Source: Clostridiales bacterium COT073_COT-073
Lineage (GTDB): Bacteria; Bacillota; Clostridia; Lachnospirales; Vallitaleaceae
NCBI GenBank assembly: GCA_003858485.1
Contig: RQYD01000020.1
Coordinates: 59,725-123,724 of the forward strand
Reading direction: 5' to 3'
DNA: 64,000 nt
Shown: positions 36,508-45,071 of the stretch, one piece after another
How positions within the stretch are numbered: position 1 is the first letter of the stretch
How the letters are laid out: each line of letters begins with the position of its first letter
Program-made: the position numbers and the translations under genes
The notes under the pieces: generated by a model
What the model was told of the DNA's origin: nothing
Seen by the model: only the letters and a program-made list of their open reading frames with translations
The model's database searches: none

Positions 36508-37050
36508 TTACCGGTTCTGACAATTCTTCTGATGAGCCTTAAGCTTTTTGATTGCCCAATCATAGTGGCTAGGGGCGGAACTGACAAAATATGCGCCCAA
36601 AGTGCTGCCACCTGTCCATTGATATACTCCTTTGCAAAATAACTGCTCATTGGTAAAGCTCTCTGCTAATTTCAATATTTTATGGTGAGATTGCTCTAAC
36701 ATCATCATTGCCTCTTTAAGTGAAGTATTTTGATGTTTCTCCCAAAATGCAATATTCATCTCTCCATATGTCTTCCAGTTATATGGCTCTGGCAAAAATG
36801 GTTTTTCCACCCCACCAGTATTCGAATCAACCCACTCTAAAACTAATTGATGCCATTCATAAAGATGAATTAAAACATCTCTGAGATTCTTATCCCTTTT
36901 CCAATGAGCTTCTTTCTTCTTTTCGTCCCTTGAAAAATCAAAAGGTGTATTTTGTTCATCCTCTGTTAATTTTCCAATCAATAACTGAAGTTTTTCATAA
37001 TTTTCCGTTGCAGCACTAATTAAATCACTCTTTGTAGTTGGCCTTGGCAT
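36508..37050 (-). CDS. ClbS/DfsB (DinB-like) four-helix protein
   Basis: The protein is 180 residues from the ATG at 37050 (AAAGGAGG upstream). It begins MPRPTTKSDLISAATENYEKL and contains RDVLIHLYEWHQLVLEW and GAYFVSSAPSHYDWAIKKLKAH, typical of ClbS/DfsB. Named members protect against genotoxin or dissolve small molecules; most are uncharacterised. It lies 60 bp downstream of the WYL regulator on the same strand. Confidence 0.85.
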   Translation of the reverse strand: MPRPTTKSDLISAATENYEKLQLLIGKLTEDEQNTPFDFSRDEKKKEAHWKRDKNLRDVLIHLYEWHQLVLEWVDSNTGGVEKPFLPEPYNWKTYGEMNIAFWEKHQNTSLKEAMMMLEQSHHKILKLAESFTNEQLFCKGVYQWTGGSTLGAYFVSSAPSHYDWAIKKLKAHQKNCQNR

Positions 37051-37110
37051 AATACTTCCTCCTTTGCATATGTTGTTATCATTATACAGGATGAAACTTG
37101 ACACCTTCCG

Positions 37111-38010
37111 TCATGTTTTATATTTTTGGGCTATTTTATTTATTATTTTTTGGATCTGTAATCGTATTTCCGGCGGTTCTAATACTTCGACAGCATCACC
37201 AAAGGAAAAAATATAACTATATAAATTATAGTCCTTTGGCATTTCGATTTCTGCATGTAAATTCCCTTGTGCATCCTCCCTAATTTCTTCATTTAGTTCA
37301 TCATAAACCCGAAAAGACACCCGGCGGTCAAACTTTAGTTTTAAACGAATGGTCGGCTCAGTCTTATTTTCTTTTTTTAAAATCACATGTTCAAAGCTAT
37401 CTTCAAAATTAACCGGCAAGATCTCTAAATTTTTAATCCGGGACAGCTTAAAATACCGGAAATCATTCCGCAGCAAACAAAAAGCATATAAATACCAATC
37501 CTGCCCCTTATACAATAAACGTGCCGGCTTTACCCGGCGGCTGGTTTCCTCCTCATTACTGCTAAAGTAGGCAAAAGATATGATATTCCGGCTTAAAATC
37601 GCTGACTTTATTTGATTAAAAATTTTGTCATACAACCGGTTATTTTGCCAATTACAAAAATCCACTTCGATCCAGTTGGTATTTTTCATTTTAAAGAGCG
37701 CAGATAACTTAGTTAACAGCTCATTTTCATGCTGCTTATTTGCGCTGTTCAGGCCTTGAAGGGCAGCCATGATCTGTTCTTTTTCTTTCTCTGTAAGCAA
37801 AGATTTACTGAGGACAAAGTCAGCTGCAATCTCAATTCCTCCTCCTTTCCCCTGAACGGCATAAATCGGGATCCCGGCACTACTAAGCGAATCAATATCC
37901 CTGTAAATCGTCCTGACCGAAACTTCAAATTTATCCGCCAGCTCAGGGGCTGTGACCTTCCCCTTTTCCAAAATATAATACAATATTCTAAATAATCTAT
38001 TATCTTTCAT
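37111..38010 (-). CDS. YafY-type HTH/WYL transcriptional regulator
   Basis: The protein is 299 residues from the ATG at 38010. Its N-terminal winged helix (RLFRILYYILEKGKVTAPELADKFEVSVRTIYRDIDSLSSAGIPI) is of the DeoR/HTH_11 type. A central WYL domain includes VKPARLLYKGQDWYLYAFCLLRNDFRYFKLSRI. It is divergent from the alpha/beta hydrolase gene. Inverted GTATCAT copies in the intergenic region may be its operator. Confidence 0.9.
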   Translation of the reverse strand: MKDNRLFRILYYILEKGKVTAPELADKFEVSVRTIYRDIDSLSSAGIPIYAVQGKGGGIEIAADFVLSKSLLTEKEKEQIMAALQGLNSANKQHENELLTKLSALFKMKNTNWIEVDFCNWQNNRLYDKIFNQIKSAILSRNIISFAYFSSNEEETSRRVKPARLLYKGQDWYLYAFCLLRNDFRYFKLSRIKNLEILPVNFEDSFEHVILKKENKTEPTIRLKLKFDRRVSFRVYDELNEEIREDAQGNLHAEIEMPKDYNLYSYIFSFGDAVEVLEPPEIRLQIQKIINKIAQKYKT

Positions 38011-38202
38011 TGCTATCACACTCCTGTAATCATTGTATCATAAAATTATGTAATTGAGATGAAAATTTACTTTTCCATTCAGGTCCATATCAGTACTCAT
38101 ATAAACTTTTTACCTATCCGATTTTAAAGCGCTTGCTCCAATTACACTTATGCTTTATGCAACTATACTATATCCTATTGCGTATACTTGTCCCCCAAAT
38201 TC

Positions 38203-38235
38203 ATGATACCCATCCCGGAAAATTTATGGTATCAT
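38203..38235. promoter_or_regulatory. Candidate WYL-regulator operator
   Basis: ATGATACC (38203-38210) and GGTATCAT (38228-38235) form an inverted pair 17 bp apart, 42 bp before the hydrolase start. A further GTATCAT lies at 38035-38041 near the regulator start. Sites on both sides of a divergent pair fit shared control by the WYL protein. Confidence 0.45.
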
Positions 38236-38277
38236 AATCATGACGACATTGACTTATAGATAAACAGGAGGCATTTT

Positions 38278-39453
38278 ATGGATAAATACAAGATTCATCA
38301 GGCTATTGCCTTTAAATGCGGTGTATATAAGTTAAATCCTGAAAAGAATTTTGACTTTCAACTCAATCGTTTAATTAACTGGGATGGCGGCCGATTAGAA
38401 GATGTCAAGCCAATTGCCGGAAAAATCAAGACCAGCGCTGATTGGAAAAGAGAACTTATCCGCCTTGGTGATATTGCCATCGCTGACGGCCGAACCGAAA
38501 ATGCGATTGCCTATTACCGAATGAGCGAGTTTTTCATGTATGATGGTGATCCCGATAAAAAGAAATATTATAAACTGGCCACAAATTTATTCTACCAATA
38601 TTTTGCTGATTTTTTTACAGGTACTGAGCCGATCATTACCCAATATAAAGTTCCTTTTAAACAAGCCAAATTGCCGGTCTGGCATCTGAAACCAACTACT
38701 AAAAACAAGGGAATCATTTTGCTTCATGGCGGAAATGACAGTTATTTTGAAGAATTTCTTTTTCCAGCTTTATACTTGCGTGAGCAGGGATTTGAAGTAT
38801 ATCTTTTTGAAGGCCCCGGGCAGGGCGGCGTCATGCGGCTTCAAGGACTGCATTTTACGCATCAATGGGAAAAGCCGGTAAAAGCCGTTTTAGACTACTT
38901 TCAATTAGATAATATAACGATTATCGGTGCATCTTTAGGCGGATACCTGGCTCCCCGGGCAGCAGCATTTGACCGACGAATCACCAAAATCGTTGCCTGG
39001 TCGATATTTCCATGTTTTCAGGATGTGATCCTGGGCACTCAAAAACCAATTCTTCGCAAGATCTTTCATTTATTAATGAAACTCCATGCCAGACCCATCA
39101 TTAATTTTATTTTCTATCAGAAAGCCAAAAAAGAACCGATGATCGACTGGGGATTAAAGCATGGCATGTATGCTTATAAGGCTAAAGACCCCTATACTTA
39201 TGCTCAAAAATTAAAGCTCTATGATTTAGGGCCAATTGCTCATCATATTACACAGGATATGTTGATTCTTGGCGCTAATCAAGATCATTTTATTAACTAT
39301 CAAATGATTGGTCAGGAAATCAATCTGCTAAAAAGTGTTAAAAGTCTGACCTTCCGCTTATTTACTGATAAAGAGAATGCTCAAAATCACTGTAATGCTG
39401 GCAACACCAAACTGGTGCTGGATACCATATGTGATTGGATAGAAGAAATTTAG
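38278..39453 (+). CDS. Alpha/beta hydrolase (FrsA/dipeptidyl-peptidase-like)
   Basis: The 391-residue hydrolase has an oxyanion region LLHGGNDSYFEEF (148-160) and the nucleophile elbow GASLGG (S219). A late LILGANQDHF gives the acid and DKENAQNHCNAGN the probable catalytic His. A helical N-terminal domain of about 120 residues precedes the fold. The substrate is unknown; cytoplasmic. GGAGG lies ahead of the ATG, and the gene is divergent from the WYL regulator, its likely controller. Confidence 0.87.
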   Translation: MDKYKIHQAIAFKCGVYKLNPEKNFDFQLNRLINWDGGRLEDVKPIAGKIKTSADWKRELIRLGDIAIADGRTENAIAYYRMSEFFMYDGDPDKKKYYKLATNLFYQYFADFFTGTEPIITQYKVPFKQAKLPVWHLKPTTKNKGIILLHGGNDSYFEEFLFPALYLREQGFEVYLFEGPGQGGVMRLQGLHFTHQWEKPVKAVLDYFQLDNITIIGASLGGYLAPRAAAFDRRITKIVAWSIFPCFQDVILGTQKPILRKIFHLLMKLHARPIINFIFYQKAKKEPMIDWGLKHGMYAYKAKDPYTYAQKLKLYDLGPIAHHITQDMLILGANQDHFINYQMIGQEINLLKSVKSLTFRLFTDKENAQNHCNAGNTKLVLDTICDWIEEI

Positions 39454-39688
39454 ATTTGGATAAAGCCACACCATATCTAGTAAATAATTTTGATTTCACT
39501 AAAAAAGCAAGGAAATTCGATCTTTTATCAGATAATTATCTCCTATGCTTGGAAAAGTTTCGATTTTGTGTTACAATTAATAAAATAATATCCATTTCAA
39601 GTTCCTTCTCTGGTATGAAATGGTTGGGTGTGGTGTTAAGAAACAGATGAAACAACAGAATTAAATTATGAGGTAGGAGGTATTGATC

Positions 39689-40306
39689 ATGAAAAAAAAT
39701 CACTTAGTATTTTTAGCCATTTTATTAATAGCTATTTTGACAAGCTGCTCATCGACCAAAAAAGAGAATTCCGATAAAACGGATAAAAATGACAGCAGCA
39801 CCAAGCAAGAACAACCAGTTACCAAAGAAAATCCGGAAAAAACCATCAAGTCACAAAATAACAATTTAATTGATGCCGAAGAATTATTACCAAAAGAAGA
39901 GGTTGAAAAAGTTTTGGGCATAGAGATTAAAAATGTCAAACATAGAAATAATGAAACCCTTGGCATGAGCGGCATGGACTATTACAATGAAGATCGTGAG
40001 CAAAGTGTCTGGTTTCATTGTTTTCAACAACCAGCTGTCCCCAATGGCTCCGATTTCAATGTCAAAAAACAATATCAGGAAAACAAAGAAAATGCCATTA
40101 AATTTGAAAGTGCTGAGATGCTTGATGACTTGGGTGATGATGCTTATTATGCAAAAATGGATAAAAAAGTTTGCATCCTGATGGGCGATTATTCCTTTGG
40201 TATTGCCGATTCCCTATCTGATTTAGATGAAGATGGGCGCAAGGAAAATGCAATGAAACTGGCCAAAATTATTGAGACTAACTTAAAGAAAAAATTAGAA
40301 AAGTAA
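39689..40306 (+). CDS. Lipoprotein with charged linker
   Basis: The 205-residue lipoprotein starts at the ATG at 39689 behind AGGAGG. The lipobox LTSC puts the lipidated Cys at residue 20. A Lys/Asp/Ser-rich linker follows, and then a 130-residue globular part with DAEELLPKEEVEKVLGIEI. This layout suggests an extracellular ligand-binding domain, perhaps for a partner outside the cell. I do not recognise a family. Located upstream of the SLH/beta-helix gene. Confidence 0.8.
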   Translation: MKKNHLVFLAILLIAILTSCSSTKKENSDKTDKNDSSTKQEQPVTKENPEKTIKSQNNNLIDAEELLPKEEVEKVLGIEIKNVKHRNNETLGMSGMDYYNEDREQSVWFHCFQQPAVPNGSDFNVKKQYQENKENAIKFESAEMLDDLGDDAYYAKMDKKVCILMGDYSFGIADSLSDLDEDGRKENAMKLAKIIETNLKKKLEK

Positions 40307-40318
40307 AATTAGGAATAT

Positions 40319-40386
40319 CATTGCTCAACTTTCCCACCCTTTTTTGGCTTTATCCTATCCAGGAAACACGTGGAAGTTGAGCAATG
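40319..40386. repeat. Long inverted repeat downstream of the lipoprotein gene
   Basis: CATTGCTCAACTTTCCCAC (40319-40337) pairs with GTGGAAGTTGAGCAATG (40370-40386) with a two-base bulge. No T-run follows, so it is not a standard terminator. The 15-mer GCTCAACTTTCCCAC within the left arm occurs again at 16027-16041, on the same strand. Confidence 0.55.
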
Positions 40387-40428
40387 CCACAATGCCCCGA
40401 AACTCAAAAACAATTTCCCTGTGAAATA

Positions 40429-40445
40429 GTATGCAATTTGCATAC
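40429..40445. promoter_or_regulatory. Perfect 17-bp palindrome upstream of the SLH gene
   Basis: GTATGCAA-T-TTGCATAC is a perfect palindrome, 86 bp before the SLH protein start. Size and symmetry are those of a dimeric repressor operator. No regulator that would bind it is identified nearby. Confidence 0.45.
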
Positions 40446-40531
40446 CACGTAAAAATAACAGATGTTAATATGGGAGTAATGAAAATGATGCTAATTAATT
40501 CAGAAGGTTAAGTTTTAAGGAGGTGTTGTAG

Positions 40532-43075
40532 ATGAAAAGACGTTTACTATTAAATATAACTTTGAGCTTTATGCTCCTGTTCTTCTTATCCGGGTATATT
40601 CAGGCACAGCCACTATTTAGTGATATCAAGGGTCATCCACATCAGGCCGTCATTGAAAAATGGCAGGAAAAGGGAATTATTCAAGGCTATAATGGCCGGT
40701 TTAGGCCGGATGAGCCAATTACCCGGGCCGAATTTGCGGTCCTGCTTAATCGCCTGATTGGTTATTCCCCACAAGCAGATGTTCATTTTAGCGATATTCC
40801 TTCTGACAGCTGGTATGCCCATGATATGCTCAGCCTTTACTCCGCTAACATATTAACTGCAATTGAGGGGAAAGCGGAACCCACCAAACTGCTCCGCTTA
40901 AGCCAGGCCCGGCAAATGTTAAATAAAGCCCTGGCCATTGAAACCGAAAATCCAAATCCTGATGGCGATCACAATTTGACCAGAGCCGAAACCATCCTGC
41001 TCTTTGATCAAGCCATAGCCGGATTTTATCATCAAAAAGGAGCCTATCAAGGTACCATTAATGGCAATGTGATTGTCCGGAAAGCAAATGTTTCCCTTAA
41101 AAATATGAAGATCAAAGGCAATCTTTATATTATGGAAGGGGTTGCTGAGGGCGAAGTAGATTTAGATAATGTCAAAGTCAGCGGCCGGCTGTTTGTTCGG
41201 GGCGGCGGCAAAAACTCGATTCATATCAATAATTGTGAAATTAATGAACTGATCAGCACTAAAGATAAGGTGCGAATCGTTTTGGCCAATGGCACTAGCG
41301 TCACTTTTTTGCACTCCCAATTAAAAAATGGCATTATTGAACTGGGTGATTGCAAAGTCAAAAATCTGACCATTCTTGGGGATGGCCTGCAAGTTAAGCT
41401 AAAAGGACAGTCCGCCATTACCAATTTAAATGTTGAGGCCAATCAAGTCAAAATTGAAGGTGAAAAAACAGCCCTGATCCATCAGGCTAATTTAAAAGGC
41501 CAGGCCAAAATCAGCGGTCAGCTAACCATCAACCAGGCCTTAATTACTAAAAACGGATCGCATATTGAAAATCCGCCCCTGCAATATCAGCTGGCTAATG
41601 GGGTGTCTGTTAAAATTGGCGAACAGACCACGGCTCTGTCAAAGGGAGAGGAATCCACTTCTTCTGATAGCTCTGACAGTCCTTATCTTCCACTGCCGCC
41701 TACGGATAACGAGATGCTGCAAACGCATTCGATTCCGGATAAAACAGATATTCCTTATAAAACCAGCTTTGCGGAATTAAACTTACCGGTGGAGGCCGTT
41801 TTCACTTCAAATAAAGCCAATCATTTGACTGTAAATTTAAACTGGCAAGAAAATGATTATAATCCTCTAACTGTCGGCAAACAAATCATTAAAGCCAAAG
41901 TCAGTGCAGTCAGCGGCAGCTTGCCACAATGGGTTCCGGCTGAGATCCAGATTGCAGTAACCGTCATGGCTCCACCGCTGCCACAAACGATTAAAGTCGT
42001 TGAATATAATGGCGCTGAAGCACATAACCTACTTTTGTACCGAGGCCATGATACTAATTTGATTTTGCAGATCTATGATCAAAATAATACGAAAATGAAA
42101 TACTCCACCTTAAAGGAAATGGGGGCTAAATTTGAAATTGCGGAAATCGAGGGGATTACTACTGAAATCAAAACTCCAAATAATGACAAAGAAGATATTC
42201 TTTTGCTGATTAGCGTACCTCAAGACTATGTTCCCTCTGAAGTTACGATTACTATCAACTGCAAATATGATTTCCTAAGTGGCGGTATGATTACCAAATC
42301 AATTTTTTCCCTTGTCTGGAATGCGTCAGCGATGATTTATCCGCCAATTGATTTAGTGGTCAACACTGAAACTAATAGTTTAGAAACCGACCAAGGGCAA
42401 ATCCATATTACCTACACCGAGCCTGATGATTTAAGCAATTTACAATATTATAAATGCGGTTTTAAAGAGGTTGATACCGAAAAAGAAATTCCGCTAAATA
42501 TATTGTTCTTTTCCCAGTCGTCCGAAGCAACTGTCGATCAATACTTTGATCCCTGTATTCAAGATGTTGCCCAAGAAATTGACCCATGGAAAGACTATTA
42601 CTTTACTTTGACCTCTATTGGCAAAAAGCCCAATACCTCTGCCAGCACGACCGCTACCGGTAAAAAATTCCGTTTCCAGGAAGATACCGATTTTCAAAAA
42701 ATTGTCTTTAGAAATTCAATTTGGTTGCTGAATATTCAAGATGATTATGTTGAATTAATACCGGATTCCTTAGACTACTACTATGAAGGTCAGGAAGGAA
42801 AGCCGGAAAAGGAATGTTTTTGCATTGACGTGCGTTACAAAGGGTCCCAGTTCTATGAAGGTTATGTTTTCCTTGAAAATGGACAAATCGCTGAGTTGCA
42901 GCCTCCAACGTTATATACTTCTGAAGAAATTGATTTTTCTGACTTTGATGCCTTTGATATCACTTTCCGGCGGGCACATCCATTGCAGAAACTTAGCACT
43001 CCGGATACCTATTTACATCTCTATAGTTTTGATCGCTGGCTACATGCCGAAAACCGTGAAATAAGAATAAAATAA
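40532..43075 (+). CDS. SLH-domain surface protein with beta-helix repeats
   Basis: The 847-residue protein has a signal peptide (LLLNITLSFMLLFFLSGYIQA) and at least two SLH modules (FSDIKGHPHQAVIEKW.. at about 29-75, FSDIPSDSWYAHDML.. at about 85-130), which anchor to secondary wall polymer. Repeating short strands such as INGNVIVRKANVSL, KGNLYIMEG and SGRLFVRGGG (about 175-370) form a probable right-handed beta-helix resembling bactofilin. Further Ig-like domains follow. Role likely structural or adhesive in the S-layer. AAGGAGG precedes the ATG; two terminators follow. Confidence 0.85.
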   Translation: MKRRLLLNITLSFMLLFFLSGYIQAQPLFSDIKGHPHQAVIEKWQEKGIIQGYNGRFRPDEPITRAEFAVLLNRLIGYSPQADVHFSDIPSDSWYAHDMLSLYSANILTAIEGKAEPTKLLRLSQARQMLNKALAIETENPNPDGDHNLTRAETILLFDQAIAGFYHQKGAYQGTINGNVIVRKANVSLKNMKIKGNLYIMEGVAEGEVDLDNVKVSGRLFVRGGGKNSIHINNCEINELISTKDKVRIVLANGTSVTFLHSQLKNGIIELGDCKVKNLTILGDGLQVKLKGQSAITNLNVEANQVKIEGEKTALIHQANLKGQAKISGQLTINQALITKNGSHIENPPLQYQLANGVSVKIGEQTTALSKGEESTSSDSSDSPYLPLPPTDNEMLQTHSIPDKTDIPYKTSFAELNLPVEAVFTSNKANHLTVNLNWQENDYNPLTVGKQIIKAKVSAVSGSLPQWVPAEIQIAVTVMAPPLPQTIKVVEYNGAEAHNLLLYRGHDTNLILQIYDQNNTKMKYSTLKEMGAKFEIAEIEGITTEIKTPNNDKEDILLLISVPQDYVPSEVTITINCKYDFLSGGMITKSIFSLVWNASAMIYPPIDLVVNTETNSLETDQGQIHITYTEPDDLSNLQYYKCGFKEVDTEKEIPLNILFFSQSSEATVDQYFDPCIQDVAQEIDPWKDYYFTLTSIGKKPNTSASTTATGKKFRFQEDTDFQKIVFRNSIWLLNIQDDYVELIPDSLDYYYEGQEGKPEKECFCIDVRYKGSQFYEGYVFLENGQIAELQPPTLYTSEEIDFSDFDAFDITFRRAHPLQKLSTPDTYLHLYSFDRWLHAENREIRIK

Positions 43076-43088
43076 ACTCTTATCTAAA

Positions 43089-43128
43089 ACCCCCGAAATG
43101 ATTGCTTTGATGCATTCGTTTCGGGGGT
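43089..43128 (+). terminator. Rho-independent terminator of the SLH gene
   Basis: ACCCCCGAAA (from 43089) pairs with TTTCGGGGGT (ending 43128), followed by a T-rich AAAGTTTTAT. A second, similar structure lies about 110 bp downstream. Confidence 0.75.
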
Positions 43129-43208
43129 AAAGTTTTATCAATATCGTTATGATTGTTTGACCCGGCAGAATACTGTAAATTTAAGTGGAATACACTCTCA
43201 TCCTATTT

Positions 43209-43246
43209 AAAACTCCCGAAATTATTTCATTAGTTTCGGGAGTTTT
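43209..43246. terminator. Bidirectional terminator between convergent genes
   Basis: AAAACTCCCGAAA (43209-43221) pairs with TTTCGGGAGTTTT (43234-43246). T-runs exist on both strands, so it can stop transcripts of the SLH gene and of the converging hydrolase gene. Its sequence resembles the terminator at 43089, which suggests a local duplication. Confidence 0.75.
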
Positions 43247-43295
43247 AAAGTTTTGCCTTGGTTATTTCTGTCTTATCTCCTAAGTAATGTTTCAA

Positions 43296-44303
43296 TCATT
43301 TCCGCAAAAGGCACTTTGCAGCTGCTGCATCCGCCTCCAGTTCTTCTAATATTTTTACAAGCTCTGCGATTGCTTCTGCGCCTTCGGGAATCGGAAAAAG
43401 GGGATAGACATGATTCAGACCCTCACCGATAAAAAGCTGAAAATCCATGTTCTTTTGCTTCATTTTCTCCGTAAACTTTATGATATCCGGATATAGGATC
43501 TCCCTTGTGCCCACAAAAACTGTTACATTATTTAACCCCTGCAAATCACCAAAAGTCGGACTAATTCGATAATCCGTCAGCTCCGTTCCATTGGCCCAGG
43601 ATTTCGCAATTGGTAGTGACGAAGCCAAACGCAGCCAAGGATCTACTTTTTCATATTCTTTAATCGCCGGGTTTTCCATTGTTAAATCCAGCCAAGGCGA
43701 AAAAGTAATAATGCCAAGCGGCTCTTTCAGCTCTAGCGTATGAAAATACTGTGCTACGCCAAGAGCTAAACCTCCTCCCGCCGAATCCCCCATTAAGATG
43801 ATATCCTCTTCTCGGCTGATCTTTTCATAGAGTTTGGAAACGAGATCATAAGCCTCTGTAAAATCATGCCAAGGAGTCTTTGGGTAAACCGGTAAAATTA
43901 CTCTGGCATCAGTCTTTTTAATCAAACGACTTAAAAACTTATAATGATGCGGGTCTGGATGATGCAAATACGATCCGCCATGCAGATACAGGATTAATTT
44001 GCCTTTGCCTTCCTTATTCAGATACATTACCGGCATATTTTCAAAGTTTTCGCTGGTAATCCCACCTTCCACCTGCGTATCCGCCGGCAGAAGATATGGC
44101 TGTTCTTTTCTTGCTTTAAGCTCTAAAAGTCCCCTTTCCATCTCCTCACCAGTAACATGCTTTACCGTTAGTTTCAGGTAAAGCTCAGCAATCGTTGCCT
44201 GAAGAGTGCGCTTATAGCAGAGGCGGGAGATAAGGATAACAGCCATCAAGGCTAGGATAAGGGTTAAGATTATTATCAAGGTTAGTTTTTGTAGTTTTTT
44301 CAA
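43296..44303 (-). CDS. Membrane-anchored alpha/beta hydrolase (HSL-like esterase)
   Basis: The 335-residue protein has one N-terminal membrane helix (LTLIIILTLILALMAVILI). A hormone-sensitive-lipase-type hydrolase follows: oxyanion HGGSY (108-112), nucleophile GDSAGG (S174) and a late GLNHVYPLFPIPEG with the catalytic His. Likely an esterase acting at the membrane; substrate unknown. It starts with TTG after AGGAG. Confidence 0.87.
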   Translation of the reverse strand: MKKLQKLTLIIILTLILALMAVILISRLCYKRTLQATIAELYLKLTVKHVTGEEMERGLLELKARKEQPYLLPADTQVEGGITSENFENMPVMYLNKEGKGKLILYLHGGSYLHHPDPHHYKFLSRLIKKTDARVILPVYPKTPWHDFTEAYDLVSKLYEKISREEDIILMGDSAGGGLALGVAQYFHTLELKEPLGIITFSPWLDLTMENPAIKEYEKVDPWLRLASSLPIAKSWANGTELTDYRISPTFGDLQGLNNVTVFVGTREILYPDIIKFTEKMKQKNMDFQLFIGEGLNHVYPLFPIPEGAEAIAELVKILEELEADAAAAKCLLRK

Positions 44304-44544
44304 AATTTTTCTCCTATTATATTAATTTGCTAATATACTTTGGTATAACATTGTTTTATTTTAGGATTTTCACACAAGATAACAGAAAACTTTTATAATT
44401 TACCATAATAGCTTGTGTCAAATCTGTATTTTGCAATAGCTCTTTTATTATTTTACCTATTCTTCTATTTATCACTTTTATACTACCGTGAAATTATATC
44501 AAATAATTTGCTAAAATAGAATAGTTTAAATTAAAAAATTGTTG

Positions 44545-44594
44545 TTGACTTATACTATAACTTGTAGTATTATATTTTTACTACAAGTTGTAGT
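44545..44594 (+). promoter_or_regulatory. BlaI-type promoter with two operators
   Basis: TTGACT (44545-44550) and TATTAT (44568-44573) are 17 bp apart. One dyad, TACTA..TAGTA, lies at 44553-44569 between the boxes. A second, ACTACAA-G-TTGTAGT, is a perfect 15-bp palindrome at 44580-44594 with the TACA-TGTA core of BlaI/MecI sites. The layout indicates that the BlaI-type gene directly downstream represses itself. Confidence 0.8.
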
Positions 44595-44617
44595 AGTTAA
44601 TGATCGGAGGTGTACAC

Positions 44618-44986
44618 ATGAAATTTAAGCCTTTAACCGAAGCCGAAGAAGCAATCATGTTCAAAGTATGGGAGATCGCTCCCCCCATAACATCTGTTAT
44701 ACTACTAAAGGCCTTTACTGAAACAAGGGGATGGAAATCGCAAACGATAAGTACTTTTCTTTCCCGATTAGTTGACAAGAATTATCTATCAGTTAAAAAA
44801 CGGGGAGCTGCCAATGAATATCAGGCAATAATATCCAAAGAGGAATACGAACAAAACTTTGCCAGGGAAGTTATCAACAAAATCTATGGTGGTTCTGTCA
44901 AACGATTGATTGCATCCTTTGTGGAAAGTGAATCCATCAGCCATGATGAACTGGAAGAGCTAAAACAATGGTTTGCCGAAAGATGA
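44618..44986 (+). CDS. BlaI/MecI/CopY-type repressor
   Basis: The protein is 122 residues from the ATG at 44618 (GGAGGTG upstream; the frame extends to 44600). It has the winged-helix MKFKPLTEAEEAIMFKVWE.. and WKSQTISTFLSRLVDKNYLSVKKRG, typical of BlaI/MecI. In known systems the repressor is cleaved when the membrane sensor detects beta-lactam or copper. Followed after 85 bp by the M56 sensor gene. Confidence 0.92.
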   Translation: MKFKPLTEAEEAIMFKVWEIAPPITSVILLKAFTETRGWKSQTISTFLSRLVDKNYLSVKKRGAANEYQAIISKEEYEQNFAREVINKIYGGSVKRLIASFVESESISHDELEELKQWFAER

Positions 44987-45071
44987 TTAGCTATTAAATG
45001 TCAATAATCTTTTGCCAAATATGGAACAAAAGACGGAAATTTGAAAGCGAATGATAAGTTGAGGTAGTATT

